Positions 40,024 through 49,736 are shown, counted from the first letter of the stretch. The stretch: DNA of 63,566 nt from Bacteroidia bacterium (GCA_030427245.1 JAUHXA010000038.1:1-63566); one strand, 5' to 3'. Notes: a model not told the origin generated them from the letters alone. Program-made: numbers and translations.

Positions 40024-43008
40024 TCAATCAATTGCTTGCTTACCCTCTAAGATTCCAATGTAAGCAAATCCTGCCCAATCTTGTGGGTTGCTGTCTTGCA
40101 GTAGGATGCGCTTACATTTTGCTTTTTGGAGAGCTTTTGCATAAGAATCTCCATCCAGTATGTATTCAAATAAATGCTGTACCAATTCGCTACTCGACTC
40201 ATCAGGAATATCAAATTGAGTAAAAATGATGTTGCTCGCTCCTGCATACAAAAAACCTCGATTCAGAGCCATCATTCCTTCTCCTTTATACAGTTTTCCC
40301 ACACCACTGCTGCAGCTACTCAGCACGACCAACTTGGTTTGACGAAGATTCAAATGGTAAATTTCGGGTATGGTCAGCACATAATAAGGACTATTCTTTT
40401 CTTCTTTCGATGGCTCACCAACATCTGAATTAGCCAAATAAATGCCAGATAAATTTTGGTGTTCGTCGTGAACAAGGCCATGTGTAGCAATCAAAATATA
40501 TTCATGGTGAGGCATTTCTTCAAAAAATACCTGTTTAGAAGCAGCAGCATATAAAAATGCTTTTGCGTCCATTTTTTTGTGCTGAAATAGCTCATATACT
40601 CGCTTCACCTCCAATGCTGTACTGGGCAAGTTCTGCAATTCGTTTCCATCTCCACTTACGTTTCTCAATCGTTGGGTTTTCCCTTGATGAGTTTTCCACG
40701 CCACAGCTTTCAGCGTATTCACATCCGATTTTTGCTGAAAAACGACGGGTGCAATACCCAAAAAGCGGCCATCTTTACTCTGCTTTCGTCCATGCCAATT
40801 GTTTTGGGTGTGCTGCCACAAATGGGCAGAATAGTGGTAGGCAATCGCATAGTCGTGTATCAAGTAGGGTAAATTTGAAAAAGAATCTTCTTCAACAGAG
40901 ACTTCTGTTGACAATGGCAATAACAGCGCATCAAAAGCCAACAAATGCAATACATCATCCCGAATAATCAACAATTCTTCTTTTTCTATCCAATAATCTT
41001 CAATCGGCTTCAATAGAAAATCATATAATTTGTTAGCTGCTTCAATAAATAACTCCTCGTCCATCCATTCAATAGCCCGATGAAAATTATCCAACATCTC
41101 CACAAAATCACTGGGTTTTTGAAGAGTTATTCCTCCATACTTCTGCGGTGTAATCACGAAAATAAAAATGCTGTTTTCGCCCACAAAATATTCAATGAAA
41201 ACGGATGAAGCGCCTATTTTTTCTTGAACGAGCTCAATCTGAATGTTTTCTATGGCATACTTCAATTGGAAATAATCTGCATAATCTGTTTCTAATGTTT
41301 CAATAAGGGTTTGGTATTCTTCATGAAAATCGAAATGTTGTTGCTGCAATTTTTGAAGAAGTTTGCTACTCTGTGGAGTAGAAGCCTTCAGTTGTTCTTG
41401 TATAATTTTTTTGTCCAAATACTTCAATTCAATCTCTAATTCTTGGATTTTTTCCTGCAATCCTGTTGGAATATTGGAGGCAGTGAGGGCATTGTTGTTT
41501 TTCAAATTTCCCAACAAAACCATACTTTTCCCTTGCTCCGAAAAATCAAAGGCTTTTTGCAAATATATTTTTGAGTGAGTGACTTCAAAATGCCAAAAAG
41601 CTGCTTTTATTGCTCCTTCGTAAACGGGCAGAATACTTTTAGATAAACTCAGTTTGGATTCGTCTGCCTTGTAACTTTGCCGAATGTGTTGAATCAAATT
41701 CACCGCCGCTTCAAAATGCCAAAAAGATGCTTTTATTGTGTTTTCGGGTATTTGTGTATTTAAATTTGAATCTTGAATTTCCAAAGATTTTTCCCACAAA
41801 GAGGCGGCTTTTCCATTCAGCGCATAGAGGAGGGCATTTTCATTTTCAAAGCCTTCAAGGTTGGGGATTGCCTCTACATCATCGGTTTGATAGTTTGGTA
41901 ATACCTTTTGCAGAACTTGATGAAAGCTCGAAATAGCTGCATCGAACTGCTTGCTTCTACGATAAATATTGGCTATTTCATTGCAGACCATTGCTATGCG
42001 GGGATGTTTTTCGGCTACAAAATGCTGGTATTGTTTTAGGGATTGCTGCAAATAGGAAAGAGCTGGGTCAAACTGTTTTTGTTTGCCTTTGACAATTCCC
42101 ATATTCATCAAAGTTTGGGCAATTGTGGGATGCTCATTTGCGTAAATATTTTGCTGAATTTGAAGTGCTTGTTGATGTTTTTGAATGCTTTTGTGATACT
42201 CATTTTGAAGGCTATAACAACTGCCCATATTATTGTGAATCTGTGCCGTTGTAGCGTGGTTTTCGCCCAAAGCAGTTTGACTTAGATTCAATGCCTTTTC
42301 GTAAAATTGCAGTGCTTCCATGTATTTTTCATTCATTCGATGGCACCAACCGATGTTGTTGTAGGCATGAATCAATTGAGGGTGGTTTTTTCCCAGCGTT
42401 TGTTCCCAAATATTGAAGGCTTGTTGGTAATACAGTAGGGCATTGGTGTAGTCGTTTTTCAGCCCATATACATAGCCTGTATTGTTGTACGCAACGGCGG
42501 TTTGTTCATGTGTATTTCCCAATGTGTGTAAGTAAATGTGGATAGCTTGTTGATGGTGGATAATTGCTTGTGGAATATTACCTTTCTCGCCATATATCCA
42601 ACCTAAATTACTGTGAATCATACCCAAGTCAGAGTGAAAGTTATCCACATAATGTTGTTGAAAAATGTGGAAAGCTTGTTGGTAGTGCTGCAAAACTTGG
42701 TCTGACTCCCCTAACAAACTGTAGGTATAACCAATATTGTTGTGAGCATGTGCCAAATGAAGGTGGTTTGGAGCTAAATTTTTGGCGACGGTTTGAAGGG
42801 AAGATTGAAGGTAATGTAGGGCTTGTGTCGTTTTGGAAAGGTGATTGAAGTTTTTTCCGAGTTCATTGCAGGCTTGCACATAATTACGCCAATCTTTTAG
42901 AATTTCAAAATTGGATAATGCCTCTTGAAGTAGGGCAATTGCTTTTTTATATTGAGCATTTACGGTGAGTTCTTGGGCTTTGTCGAAGATTTTGCCTGCC
43001 TCGTTCAT
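40024..43008 (-). CDS. TPR-CHAT protein (caspase-like protease)
   Basis: A 994-residue protein. Residues about 1-370 are roughly eight tandem 42-residue TPR units of the kinesin-light-chain type (YNNIGYVYGLKNDYTNALL and similar). Residues 370-600 are helical with a coiled-coil stretch near 510-570, and about 600-994 form a CHAT domain. The caspase-type dyad is intact: His843 (IATHGLV) and Cys899 (LSSCSSG), followed by GEGMMALNRGFLYAGA. CHAT proteases cleave specific protein substrates when their TPR part is engaged. No signal peptide is present, so it is cytoplasmic. No gasdermin, gRAMP or STAND partner is adjacent; the substrate is unknown. Confidence 0.88.
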   Translation of the reverse strand: MNEAGKIFDKAQELTVNAQYKKAIALLQEALSNFEILKDWRNYVQACNELGKNFNHLSKTTQALHYLQSSLQTVAKNLAPNHLHLAHAHNNIGYTYSLLGESDQVLQHYQQAFHIFQQHYVDNFHSDLGMIHSNLGWIYGEKGNIPQAIIHHQQAIHIYLHTLGNTHEQTAVAYNNTGYVYGLKNDYTNALLYYQQAFNIWEQTLGKNHPQLIHAYNNIGWCHRMNEKYMEALQFYEKALNLSQTALGENHATTAQIHNNMGSCYSLQNEYHKSIQKHQQALQIQQNIYANEHPTIAQTLMNMGIVKGKQKQFDPALSYLQQSLKQYQHFVAEKHPRIAMVCNEIANIYRRSKQFDAAISSFHQVLQKVLPNYQTDDVEAIPNLEGFENENALLYALNGKAASLWEKSLEIQDSNLNTQIPENTIKASFWHFEAAVNLIQHIRQSYKADESKLSLSKSILPVYEGAIKAAFWHFEVTHSKIYLQKAFDFSEQGKSMVLLGNLKNNNALTASNIPTGLQEKIQELEIELKYLDKKIIQEQLKASTPQSSKLLQKLQQQHFDFHEEYQTLIETLETDYADYFQLKYAIENIQIELVQEKIGASSVFIEYFVGENSIFIFVITPQKYGGITLQKPSDFVEMLDNFHRAIEWMDEELFIEAANKLYDFLLKPIEDYWIEKEELLIIRDDVLHLLAFDALLLPLSTEVSVEEDSFSNLPYLIHDYAIAYHYSAHLWQHTQNNWHGRKQSKDGRFLGIAPVVFQQKSDVNTLKAVAWKTHQGKTQRLRNVSGDGNELQNLPSTALEVKRVYELFQHKKMDAKAFLYAAASKQVFFEEMPHHEYILIATHGLVHDEHQNLSGIYLANSDVGEPSKEEKNSPYYVLTIPEIYHLNLRQTKLVVLSSCSSGVGKLYKGEGMMALNRGFLYAGASNIIFTQFDIPDESSSELVQHLFEYILDGDSYAKALQKAKCKRILLQDSNPQDWAGFAYIGILEGKQAID

Positions 43009-43018
43009 TTTTTGGATT

Positions 43019-43026
43019 CAAATTTA
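43019..43026 (-). promoter_or_regulatory. -7 box for the TPR-CHAT gene, near-leaderless
   Basis: Reads TAAATTTG on the minus strand, only 10 bp upstream of the ATG. If real, transcription would start within a few bases of the start codon, giving an almost leaderless mRNA. Confidence 0.4.
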
Positions 43027-43081
43027 CGAATAGATTGGGAACTAAGGCAAATTCAAATTAAAAACTCAAATGCAAAACTTG

Positions 43082-43131
43082 TCCCGCATTTTAATCGGGA
43101 TACAATCAATACTTTGTAAGCGAGCAAAGTA
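43082..43131. repeat. Two tandem small hairpins
   Basis: TCCCG (43082-43086) pairs with CGGGA (43096-43100), and TACTTTG (43110-43116) pairs with CAAAGTA (43125-43131). They lie in the 344-bp gap between the divergent TPR-CHAT and TMEM220-like genes; nothing else is recognised in that gap. They may be a REP-like relic. Confidence 0.35.
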
Positions 43132-43352
43132 AATTGCAGAAATGCCTAATTTAATATTTTAGTTTGCCTAAATGAAACAAAGATAAGGAGCTCTTCATCA
43201 AAATTTACACATTGAAGGAAAGAGAAGGATAGGCTTTTCTTTTGGAATAGGATTTGTACTTTTGCAGTAGATAGAGGAGGGGGTAGTAAGACTTTGAAGA
43301 AGGAATGCTTATATTTAAACTTTCTCTTATTTGTTGAATTTGAATTTCTGAC

Positions 43353-43724
43353 ATGAAAGCACGTTTAGTAAACATCATTTTAGCTTTGATTTTCTTTGCC
43401 TTTGCAGCTGTGCAGTACAACGATGCGGATGGCGTATTGTGGGTATTTGTGTATAGTATTGTGGGGCTTATCTCTTTATTGGGAGTTTTCAAAGAATACA
43501 ATAGAGCTATGTTGCTTTCTATGATGATATTGTATTTTGGTGGGTTTGTATATTTGCTTCCAAATGTATTTGATTGGTTGATGAACTACGAACTTGGTGA
43601 ATTAGTCGAATCTATGAAAACGGAGAAGCCATTTATCGAAAAAAGTAGGGAAGCTTTAGGTTTGTTGCTGTGTTTTCTTACAATCTGGTATCATTATTAC
43701 GAATCAAAAATCAAGAGTCGCTGA
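43353..43724 (+). CDS. TMEM220-like small membrane protein
   Basis: A 123-residue protein with four hydrophobic helices and the conserved start FAAVQYNDADGVLWVFVY (about residues 17-34), typical of the transmembrane protein 220 family. Function is unknown in bacteria and animals. Its last 21 bp overlap the 3' end of the convergent TonB-receptor gene, so the two 3' ends cannot be separated by a terminator. Confidence 0.8.
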   Translation: MKARLVNIILALIFFAFAAVQYNDADGVLWVFVYSIVGLISLLGVFKEYNRAMLLSMMILYFGGFVYLLPNVFDWLMNYELGELVESMKTEKPFIEKSREALGLLLCFLTIWYHYYESKIKSR

Positions 43725-46700
43725 GGCAATGACTGAACGACCTAAAATGGGTCTTGCCAATCGAGTAGGGGCTGTTCTTGCACCAATAATTCTTGGATTT
43801 CCTTCCGTCAACCCGATGCTATTTGTCAAGTTTTGGGCGTGAATCAAAAGGGAAAGATGCTGCTTTGACGTCACAGATATTTCCATACTTGCTCCCAAAT
43901 TGAAGCTGGTAAAGGCAGGTAAACTTGCCGTATTGGTTTCGTCACTGAATCGGTGACCAAAGTGCTGAACGGTTCCAAAGAACTTGAAGTTTTGGTATTC
44001 ATAAGAAGGCATGAGTGTAAAAAAGACATTGGGGATTCTTTTTACACGATTTCCGTCAATGGGAGGTAGGTTGGGGAGTTCTTGGTTTTTGGTCACTTGA
44101 TAAGCCGCATGTTGTACTGTTGCCTTCACATCCAACTTGAAGTTTTTGATAGGTCGGCTGGTGAGTTCCAGTTCTGTTCCAATGGTTTGTGAACCTCTTG
44201 TCCGAAAAGCCAAGACATTTCCGAGTGTGTCAATAGACGCATCGGTGGTGAGTTGATTGCGGATTGATGTGTAAAACAATGAGCCAAAGAGAGCGATTTT
44301 TGGTGCAGAATATTTATAGCCTGTTTCCAATAACAAAACATTTTCTGTTTGACCTCCTTCCGATTGACGGGCTTGCCAATTGTCAAAATCGGGCGTTCGA
44401 TAGCCTTTCGTTGCTCTTGTGTAAACCGACATATCTGCACTGATATTGTAGTTTGCTCCTAATGAAACGGCATAGTCGTGAAAAGTCCAGCTGTAATAGT
44501 CATAGGTGTCGTTTCCCCAAAGGATGTTTGCCAATACAGGATTGATAGAAAGAGTATCGCTTGCGGGAACATCGTCGTTTAGGTCAAAAACTTCGGTATT
44601 TTCAAGGCTTCCGCTTGTGGAGAGGGTTTCATAGCGAAGTCCTGCATTGAAGGTCAGTGTGGGCTTGAGTGTCCATTGCTCATCCACAAAAATTGCTAGG
44701 ACTCTTGCTTTTCCTGTATTGTTTTCCCATACATTGAAGGCTTGATAGGTTGTAAAGCCGTTATGTGTTGTTGTATTTAGGTATTGTCCATCTCTATCAT
44801 AAAAATCTAAATTCAGACGTTTTGCCTTTTCATCTTTTACCTCTATCAACAAGTTTGCCCAATGTCTTTTGGTGTTATCTCTAAACTCACTCAAATAGAT
44901 TCCCAATGTAAAAAAATGATTATCGGATTTTTTGACAATTTCTAAACTGTTTATAAAATTCTGCAATTGAAGGTCATTGTGCCACCAACCTTGTTCTCCT
45001 ACCAATCCATTTCCATTCAACGAATTTTCTTCAAAAGGTTGGTTGCTATCTGCATAACTGTATTGATAGTTTGTTGCGCCGACTATATTGATCATTTTTT
45101 CTTTAGCGTATTGTTCGGCGGTGACGGGTTCAAAAACGGAAATGACGGCATCTGTTCCTTTGTAGATATAGCTCAAGCGATTTTTGTTGACTACTGTCCA
45201 ATCTTTCAAGATTTTGAAGGACATTTCTGTACCAATATAGCCCAGTTTTGTATGAAAACCGTCCTTCAAGTCGTAGCTTTTGATTCCGTTAGGAGTTGGG
45301 AAATGAACTATGGTTTCATTGAGGGCATTCATGGTTCCATAGTTGGGGTTGAAGTTGGAAATAGGCGCAGGCGTAGGTGAGTTTTGAAGCGGAATCGGGA
45401 GGTAAAATATATTCCTATCGTTTAGGTATTTGGCAGACAGACGAATGTAGCCTTCCTTGACTTTTCGAGTGAGATTGATTTTTAGTTGTCCTCCTTTATT
45501 TGCAGTATAACCTGGAGGGCGAATTCCCTTGTCTGTACGGTAAAATCCTCCGATATTGAAGAAGGTATTTGGACTCATTTGGCCTCCTAAATTTGCATCT
45601 AGTCTAATTTGGCCAAAATCACTCGTTTGCAGTTTTACTTTTCCTTTGATCTTATCGGTAAACTCTTCACCCGTTTTATTGATGAAGTTGATAATACCGC
45701 CTGGGGCATTGCTGGCAAAAATATTTCCTGAACCACCTCGCAAGGCTTCGATTTTTTTCAAGGATAAATCTACTCGAATAAAATTATCGGCACTCACCCA
45801 GTCTATATTTCCTGCTTCATAAATAGGCAGGCCATCTTCTTGAAGTACAATGTACTGAAAGCTTCCTTCGGCGGACATTCCTCTCGAAAACAGATTGTTG
45901 TTGGTTTCGCCACCCGAACTTTCTACATAAAATCCAGGGATGTATTGAAGTACATTTGCAGTGCTGCGAGGAGCTATTTTTTCTAAAAAAGAAGTGTTGA
46001 TAGTTGTTAGCGCAACACTCGACTCAATTTTACTGATGCTATTGAGCGTGCCCGTGACGATTACATTCTTCAATTCAAGAAAATCTTCGTTCATAGAAAC
46101 GTCTATTTTCGTCGCTGTATTTGGGTTCACTACGACTTCTTCTTCGCTTGGCAAAAACCCTAAATATGAAGCACATACTGTATAGTTGTCGGGCTGCACA
46201 TTGACGATTTTAAATTCTCCTTTATAGTCAGTAGGTGCGCCAATCTGAGTGCCTTTCAGTATCACATTTACATTTTCTAAGGGTTTGCCATGAATGTCGG
46301 TAATCCTTCCTTTGATAATGCCCTTGTCTTTGGCAAGTTGGGTTTGGGGAGCGAGAATGACAAAAGTATGTTGGTTGATTTCTTGAAATTTTAAGCTAAA
46401 AGGTTGAAGCAGTTTGTTTAGAGTTTGGTGAATATTGTCTTCAAAAACAAAATTGGGAGATAGTACCATTCCATCAATAATGTCGCTTTGGTATAGAATA
46501 GAGACTTCAAAATGAGATTCTATTTCAAAAAGCATATCCTTGAGGCTAATGCTTTGGTTTATAACAGTTGCTGTTGGTTTGGTTTCTTGGGCAGAAGCGA
46601 AGTAATCACTGTAACAAAGAAAGAGAAATAAATAGATTCCAGTCCTAAAAATGTCCAAAAAACGCCGATGGTCTTCAATATGTGAGATACTTCGGTACAT
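43704..46700 (-). CDS. FecA-type TonB-dependent receptor
   Basis: A 998-residue outer-membrane receptor. It has a signal region (about 15-38), an STN signalling domain (about 45-115, INQSISLKDMLFEIESHFEV), a carboxypeptidase-regulatory-like domain (about 127-210, GIIKGRITDIHGKPLENV), a plug (about 225-335, RGGSGNIFASNAPGGIINFI) and a 22-strand barrel with a terminal aromatic (SATLDF). The STN domain means that it signals through the FecR-like protein encoded upstream. Carboxypeptidase-regulatory plus plug is common in Bacteroidota. The substrate is unknown; siderophore or haem would fit the FecA class but is inference. Confidence 0.92.
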   Translation of the reverse strand: MYRSISHIEDHRRFLDIFRTGIYLFLFLCYSDYFASAQETKPTATVINQSISLKDMLFEIESHFEVSILYQSDIIDGMVLSPNFVFEDNIHQTLNKLLQPFSLKFQEINQHTFVILAPQTQLAKDKGIIKGRITDIHGKPLENVNVILKGTQIGAPTDYKGEFKIVNVQPDNYTVCASYLGFLPSEEEVVVNPNTATKIDVSMNEDFLELKNVIVTGTLNSISKIESSVALTTINTSFLEKIAPRSTANVLQYIPGFYVESSGGETNNNLFSRGMSAEGSFQYIVLQEDGLPIYEAGNIDWVSADNFIRVDLSLKKIEALRGGSGNIFASNAPGGIINFINKTGEEFTDKIKGKVKLQTSDFGQIRLDANLGGQMSPNTFFNIGGFYRTDKGIRPPGYTANKGGQLKINLTRKVKEGYIRLSAKYLNDRNIFYLPIPLQNSPTPAPISNFNPNYGTMNALNETIVHFPTPNGIKSYDLKDGFHTKLGYIGTEMSFKILKDWTVVNKNRLSYIYKGTDAVISVFEPVTAEQYAKEKMINIVGATNYQYSYADSNQPFEENSLNGNGLVGEQGWWHNDLQLQNFINSLEIVKKSDNHFFTLGIYLSEFRDNTKRHWANLLIEVKDEKAKRLNLDFYDRDGQYLNTTTHNGFTTYQAFNVWENNTGKARVLAIFVDEQWTLKPTLTFNAGLRYETLSTSGSLENTEVFDLNDDVPASDTLSINPVLANILWGNDTYDYYSWTFHDYAVSLGANYNISADMSVYTRATKGYRTPDFDNWQARQSEGGQTENVLLLETGYKYSAPKIALFGSLFYTSIRNQLTTDASIDTLGNVLAFRTRGSQTIGTELELTSRPIKNFKLDVKATVQHAAYQVTKNQELPNLPPIDGNRVKRIPNVFFTLMPSYEYQNFKFFGTVQHFGHRFSDETNTASLPAFTSFNLGASMEISVTSKQHLSLLIHAQNLTNSIGLTEGNPRIIGARTAPTRLARPILGRSVIASATLDF

Positions 46701-46730
46701 TTTTTTTTAGTAAGACGCAGAAAAATGACT

Positions 46731-47786
46731 TTAGGATGGATTGTCGCTCAAAATAATTTCTTTTTTCTCTTTGTCTACCTTTATGTTTACTTCCAAAATA
46801 ATAGGGAGGGCTTCTAAAAGTACATCCAAATTGTTGGTAGGAATAGTACCCGTTAATTCTTTGTTGAGTAATTCTACATTCGTCGTTTTTACCTGCCAAC
46901 CATATTGATTCTTAATGAACAGCGCCAATTCTGACAAAGAGGTTTGGTCACATACAAACTTGTTGGAGAGCCAGCCTGTGTAAGTATCGGGATTCACTTG
47001 TTCGTGAATGAATTGTCGTTTTTTTGTATTCACCTCAAAGAGTTGGTTGGGAGACAATTGCAAGATTTTATTTTGTAGAACATGCTTCAATTCGATGGAA
47101 TCTAAAAAGGAAACGAAATCATCAGAAGTTTCTGACAAATGTACTTCTACCTTTCCTTCTTTCAACATCACCTGATGTTTGTTTGGGCGACTAATCAGGT
47201 TAAAGCTCGTACCTACTACTTTAACATCAAAAGCATCTGTATGAACTACAAATTGAGCATGATTTTTTTGATGCACTATTTCAAAAAATGCTTCGCCTTT
47301 CAAGTTGACCTTTCTCAATTGCCCCTCTTTCCAGTCTTTATCATAAACAATGCTTGAATTGGCGTTGAGTATTACCTCCGAACCATCAGGCAAAATCAGG
47401 TTTTGTTTTTCGCCGAAAGCTGTCGTATGGGTGATTTGTCCAAAATTTCCAATGAAGTAAAACAAGCTTAAGCTACTGACAAATAGAAAAACCGCTACAA
47501 TAGCAGCATATTTTCTCCATCCAAAAGAATGAGAGGAGTTTTTAGTATCTATTTGAGCCAATGTTTGTTGCAGAGCTTGCTCCATTTTTATGGAGGCGGG
47601 GGGAGAGGAACGAAACTGTAAAACCTTGATAAGTTCTGCTGCCTTTATTAAGGTATGTTTTTTTTCAGGAGAGTCTGAGAGAAAGTGCTGCCAAAATTCT
47701 TCTACTTCTCCTCCACCTAAAATCCATTTTCTGAAATAGTTGTCTGTAACAAAATCTTCCACAGAATAATTAACATATTTTTTCAT
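46731..47786 (-). CDS. FecR family anti-sigma factor
   Basis: A 351-residue single-pass inner-membrane regulator. The N-terminal cytoplasmic part (1-85) binds the sigma factor, a membrane helix is at about 90-112 (YAAIVAVFLFVSSLSLFYF), the FecR domain follows (about 120-225, TAFGEKQNLILPDGSEVILNANSSI) and a C-terminal STN-like DUF4974 domain is at about 270-345. It relays receptor occupancy to the sigma factor. It lies between the sigma and receptor genes on one strand, 30 bp before the receptor. Confidence 0.93.
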   Translation of the reverse strand: MKKYVNYSVEDFVTDNYFRKWILGGGEVEEFWQHFLSDSPEKKHTLIKAAELIKVLQFRSSPPASIKMEQALQQTLAQIDTKNSSHSFGWRKYAAIVAVFLFVSSLSLFYFIGNFGQITHTTAFGEKQNLILPDGSEVILNANSSIVYDKDWKEGQLRKVNLKGEAFFEIVHQKNHAQFVVHTDAFDVKVVGTSFNLISRPNKHQVMLKEGKVEVHLSETSDDFVSFLDSIELKHVLQNKILQLSPNQLFEVNTKKRQFIHEQVNPDTYTGWLSNKFVCDQTSLSELALFIKNQYGWQVKTTNVELLNKELTGTIPTNNLDVLLEALPIILEVNIKVDKEKKEIILSDNPS

Positions 47787-47830
47787 TCAAACAGCGACAG
47801 TCGCTAATCTTAGCCTAAATTAATAAAACC

Positions 47831-47842
47831 CTATAATTATAG
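47831..47842. promoter_or_regulatory. 12-bp perfect palindrome upstream of the FecR gene
   Basis: CTATAATTATAG is a perfect palindrome 45 bp upstream of the FecR-like start, in the 140-bp gap after the sigma factor gene. It could be a dimer-binding operator, or chance in AT-rich DNA. Confidence 0.25.
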
Positions 47843-47926
47843 AGTGTCGAATTACCGGTTTGTACTCAAATAGTATAAAAATAATATTTGTTTCATAGGT
47901 GTTTGTAAGGCAATGATAAACATCCT

Positions 47927-48559
47927 CTATGTTTTAATGGTTTTTCTAAGGATTTTTAATGCCCGATGAACAGAATTGCGAATAGACTGGTACTTTAAGA
48001 GGGTTATTTCTTCAATCTCTTTATAGTCGAGATTGTCTTTAAACTTCAAATAAATGATTTCCCTTTGAGATATCGTTAGTTTTTTCAAAGCATTTGATAC
48101 CTTCAATTGAATTTCTTGATTCATTTCGACGGCAATCATCAAATCTTCTGTTGAAAGACTAAACGAATCAGGTTGAATATTGGTATGATCAAATAACAGC
48201 ACAACTTTCCTTTGCTTTTTTAATTCTCTTAATAAATTGCGGCGAAAGGACTTAAAAAGGTAGGTCTTTACATGATGAACATCCGACAATTTTTCTCTTT
48301 TTGCCCACAATTCTACAAACAAATCCTGAATCGTATCCTTCAATAATTCTTCTTTGTGGTTAACCAAATGTGTGCCATATTCATACAGACTTGTATAATA
48401 TTTTCTAAACAACTGAGCAAAAGCAGTTCGGTTTCCTTGCTTCAATTGCAGCCATAAAACTTCATCATTTTGATATTTATAAGGAAGTTGTTTCAAATAA
48501 TGTAATTGTTTGTTTGTAGTTTGTTGAGGTAAATATACAATGTTTAGCAGAAAATACAT
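47927..48559 (-). CDS. FecI-type ECF sigma factor
   Basis: A sigma-70 family ECF factor of about 210 residues. Region 2 is visible in FAQLFRKYYTSLYEYG and DLFVELWAKREKL; region 4 in LTISQREIIYLKFKDNLDYKEI with RNSVHRALKILRK. I start it at the ATG at 48559, which gives a normal N-terminus; an upstream ATG at 48670 would add 37 residues not typical of the family. It probably drives its own operon and the receptor when FecR is signalled. Confidence 0.88.
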   Translation of the reverse strand: MYFLLNIVYLPQQTTNKQLHYLKQLPYKYQNDEVLWLQLKQGNRTAFAQLFRKYYTSLYEYGTHLVNHKEELLKDTIQDLFVELWAKREKLSDVHHVKTYLFKSFRRNLLRELKKQRKVVLLFDHTNIQPDSFSLSTEDLMIAVEMNQEIQLKVSNALKKLTISQREIIYLKFKDNLDYKEIEEITLLKYQSIRNSVHRALKILRKTIKT

Positions 48560-48725
48560 TTTTTTTATTAGCCTCCCAAAATAGTTTCCCAAGAATCGGG
48601 GCAAACTATAGTATTGGTTTCTTATCGCAGAAAACTCCCTAACATCTAACTGCAAAAAACCTTTTATCACTAAAATATTCGAAGAACCAAATTTTCAAGC
48701 TTGAATTTTGTTTATATTTATCCCT

Positions 48726-49736
48726 ATGAAAAAAATCAATCTTCTCCTCATTCTTATTTATTGTTTGACAATAAGTGCTTGTTTGACAATGGGCATCAAA
48801 GGCGAACAAGCAATGGAATATGTATTGCAGCTTTCAGATAATGGCAACATCAACCAGCTAGAAGAAAAAACCATCGAAATTTTATCGGAACGATTGAAAG
48901 GCTATGGTTATACCAACAAACAATTTTCCTTCAATATTTTACCAGAGAAACAATTGAAGGTAGATATTGCAGCAATAGACGATTCTGAAAGGATCAAAAA
49001 ACTGCTAACCGAAAGAGGCTATTTTTCGATGCAAGAATGTTTTAACAAAAGTGAGGTTTTTGCCGATAATCCTGCCGAAACAATAGATATATTGCTGCAA
49101 TCTGCTTTTCAAAGGAAGGCGGACAGGCTGCAGCAAATAGATAATACCCAAGCAGCTTCTGATAATGAAGAAAAATTTCGGCACTTGTTCAGTGCTGTGT
49201 TTGAAGTCAATGAAAGAAAGGGGGCAGAATTGGGCTATGCTTTGGGAAAAGATACAGCACAAATTAACAGCTATTTAACGGATACCAACATCAAAAATTT
49301 ATTTCCCAATAATGCCACTTTTATGTGGAATCGTTCGCCCAATCAATATTTAGAACAAAAGAACAAGTTCACTCTTTACGCTGCAAAAGTGCCTATCAAT
49401 CAAGAGGATTTTTTAGACAACAACGATATTTTGGAAGTTCGAGCAGACAAAGACTATAACAACCTTCCTATCGTCAGTTTGGTCTTTAAAGAATCGAGCC
49501 ACAAAAAATTGGAAAAATTGTCTGCAAGAAACATAGAAAAAGCTATTTTGATAACCCTCAATAATCAAGTGGTTTCTGCTCCAATAGTAATGACGAAATT
49601 AACTGGTGGTGCAGCTCAAATTAGCGGCAACTTTACCGAACTTGAAGCGACGGATTTTGTGAATATGCTCAGTAAAAAGCCTTTGCCTTTGGAGGTGGGA
49701 TTGGTGTCGGAGAAGGTGAGTGGAACTAAAGAATAA
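48726..49736 (+). CDS. SecD P1-like lipoprotein
   Basis: A 336-residue lipoprotein (lipobox CLTISAC, Cys19). The mature part resembles the periplasmic P1 domain of SecD: EYVLQL, EKTIEILSERLKGYGY and LKVDIAAIDDSERIKKLLTERGYFSM match the base subdomain. KAILITLNNQVVSAPIVMTKLTGGAAQISGNF with TDFVNMLSKKPLPLEV (split here) matches the conserved SecD end of P1. The six membrane helices of SecD that conduct protons are absent. It cannot drive translocation alone; it may bind exported proteins or the Sec machine. The start is the ATG at 48726. Confidence 0.75.
   Translation: MKKINLLLILIYCLTISACLTMGIKGEQAMEYVLQLSDNGNINQLEEKTIEILSERLKGYGYTNKQFSFNILPEKQLKVDIAAIDDSERIKKLLTERGYFSMQECFNKSEVFADNPAETIDILLQSAFQRKADRLQQIDNTQAASDNEEKFRHLFSAVFEVNERKGAELGYALGKDTAQINSYLTDTNIKNLFPNNATFMWNRSPNQYLEQKNKFTLYAAKVPINQEDFLDNNDILEVRADKDYNNLPIVSLVFKESSHKKLEKLSARNIEKAILITLNNQVVSAPIVMTKLTGGAAQISGNFTELEATDFVNMLSKKPLPLEVGLVSEKVSGTKE

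Noticed and set aside
40024-43008. TPR-CHAT protein as part of a type III-E CRISPR (Craspase) system
   Set aside because: No CRISPR array, no Cas7-11 effector and no other Cas gene is present in the window.
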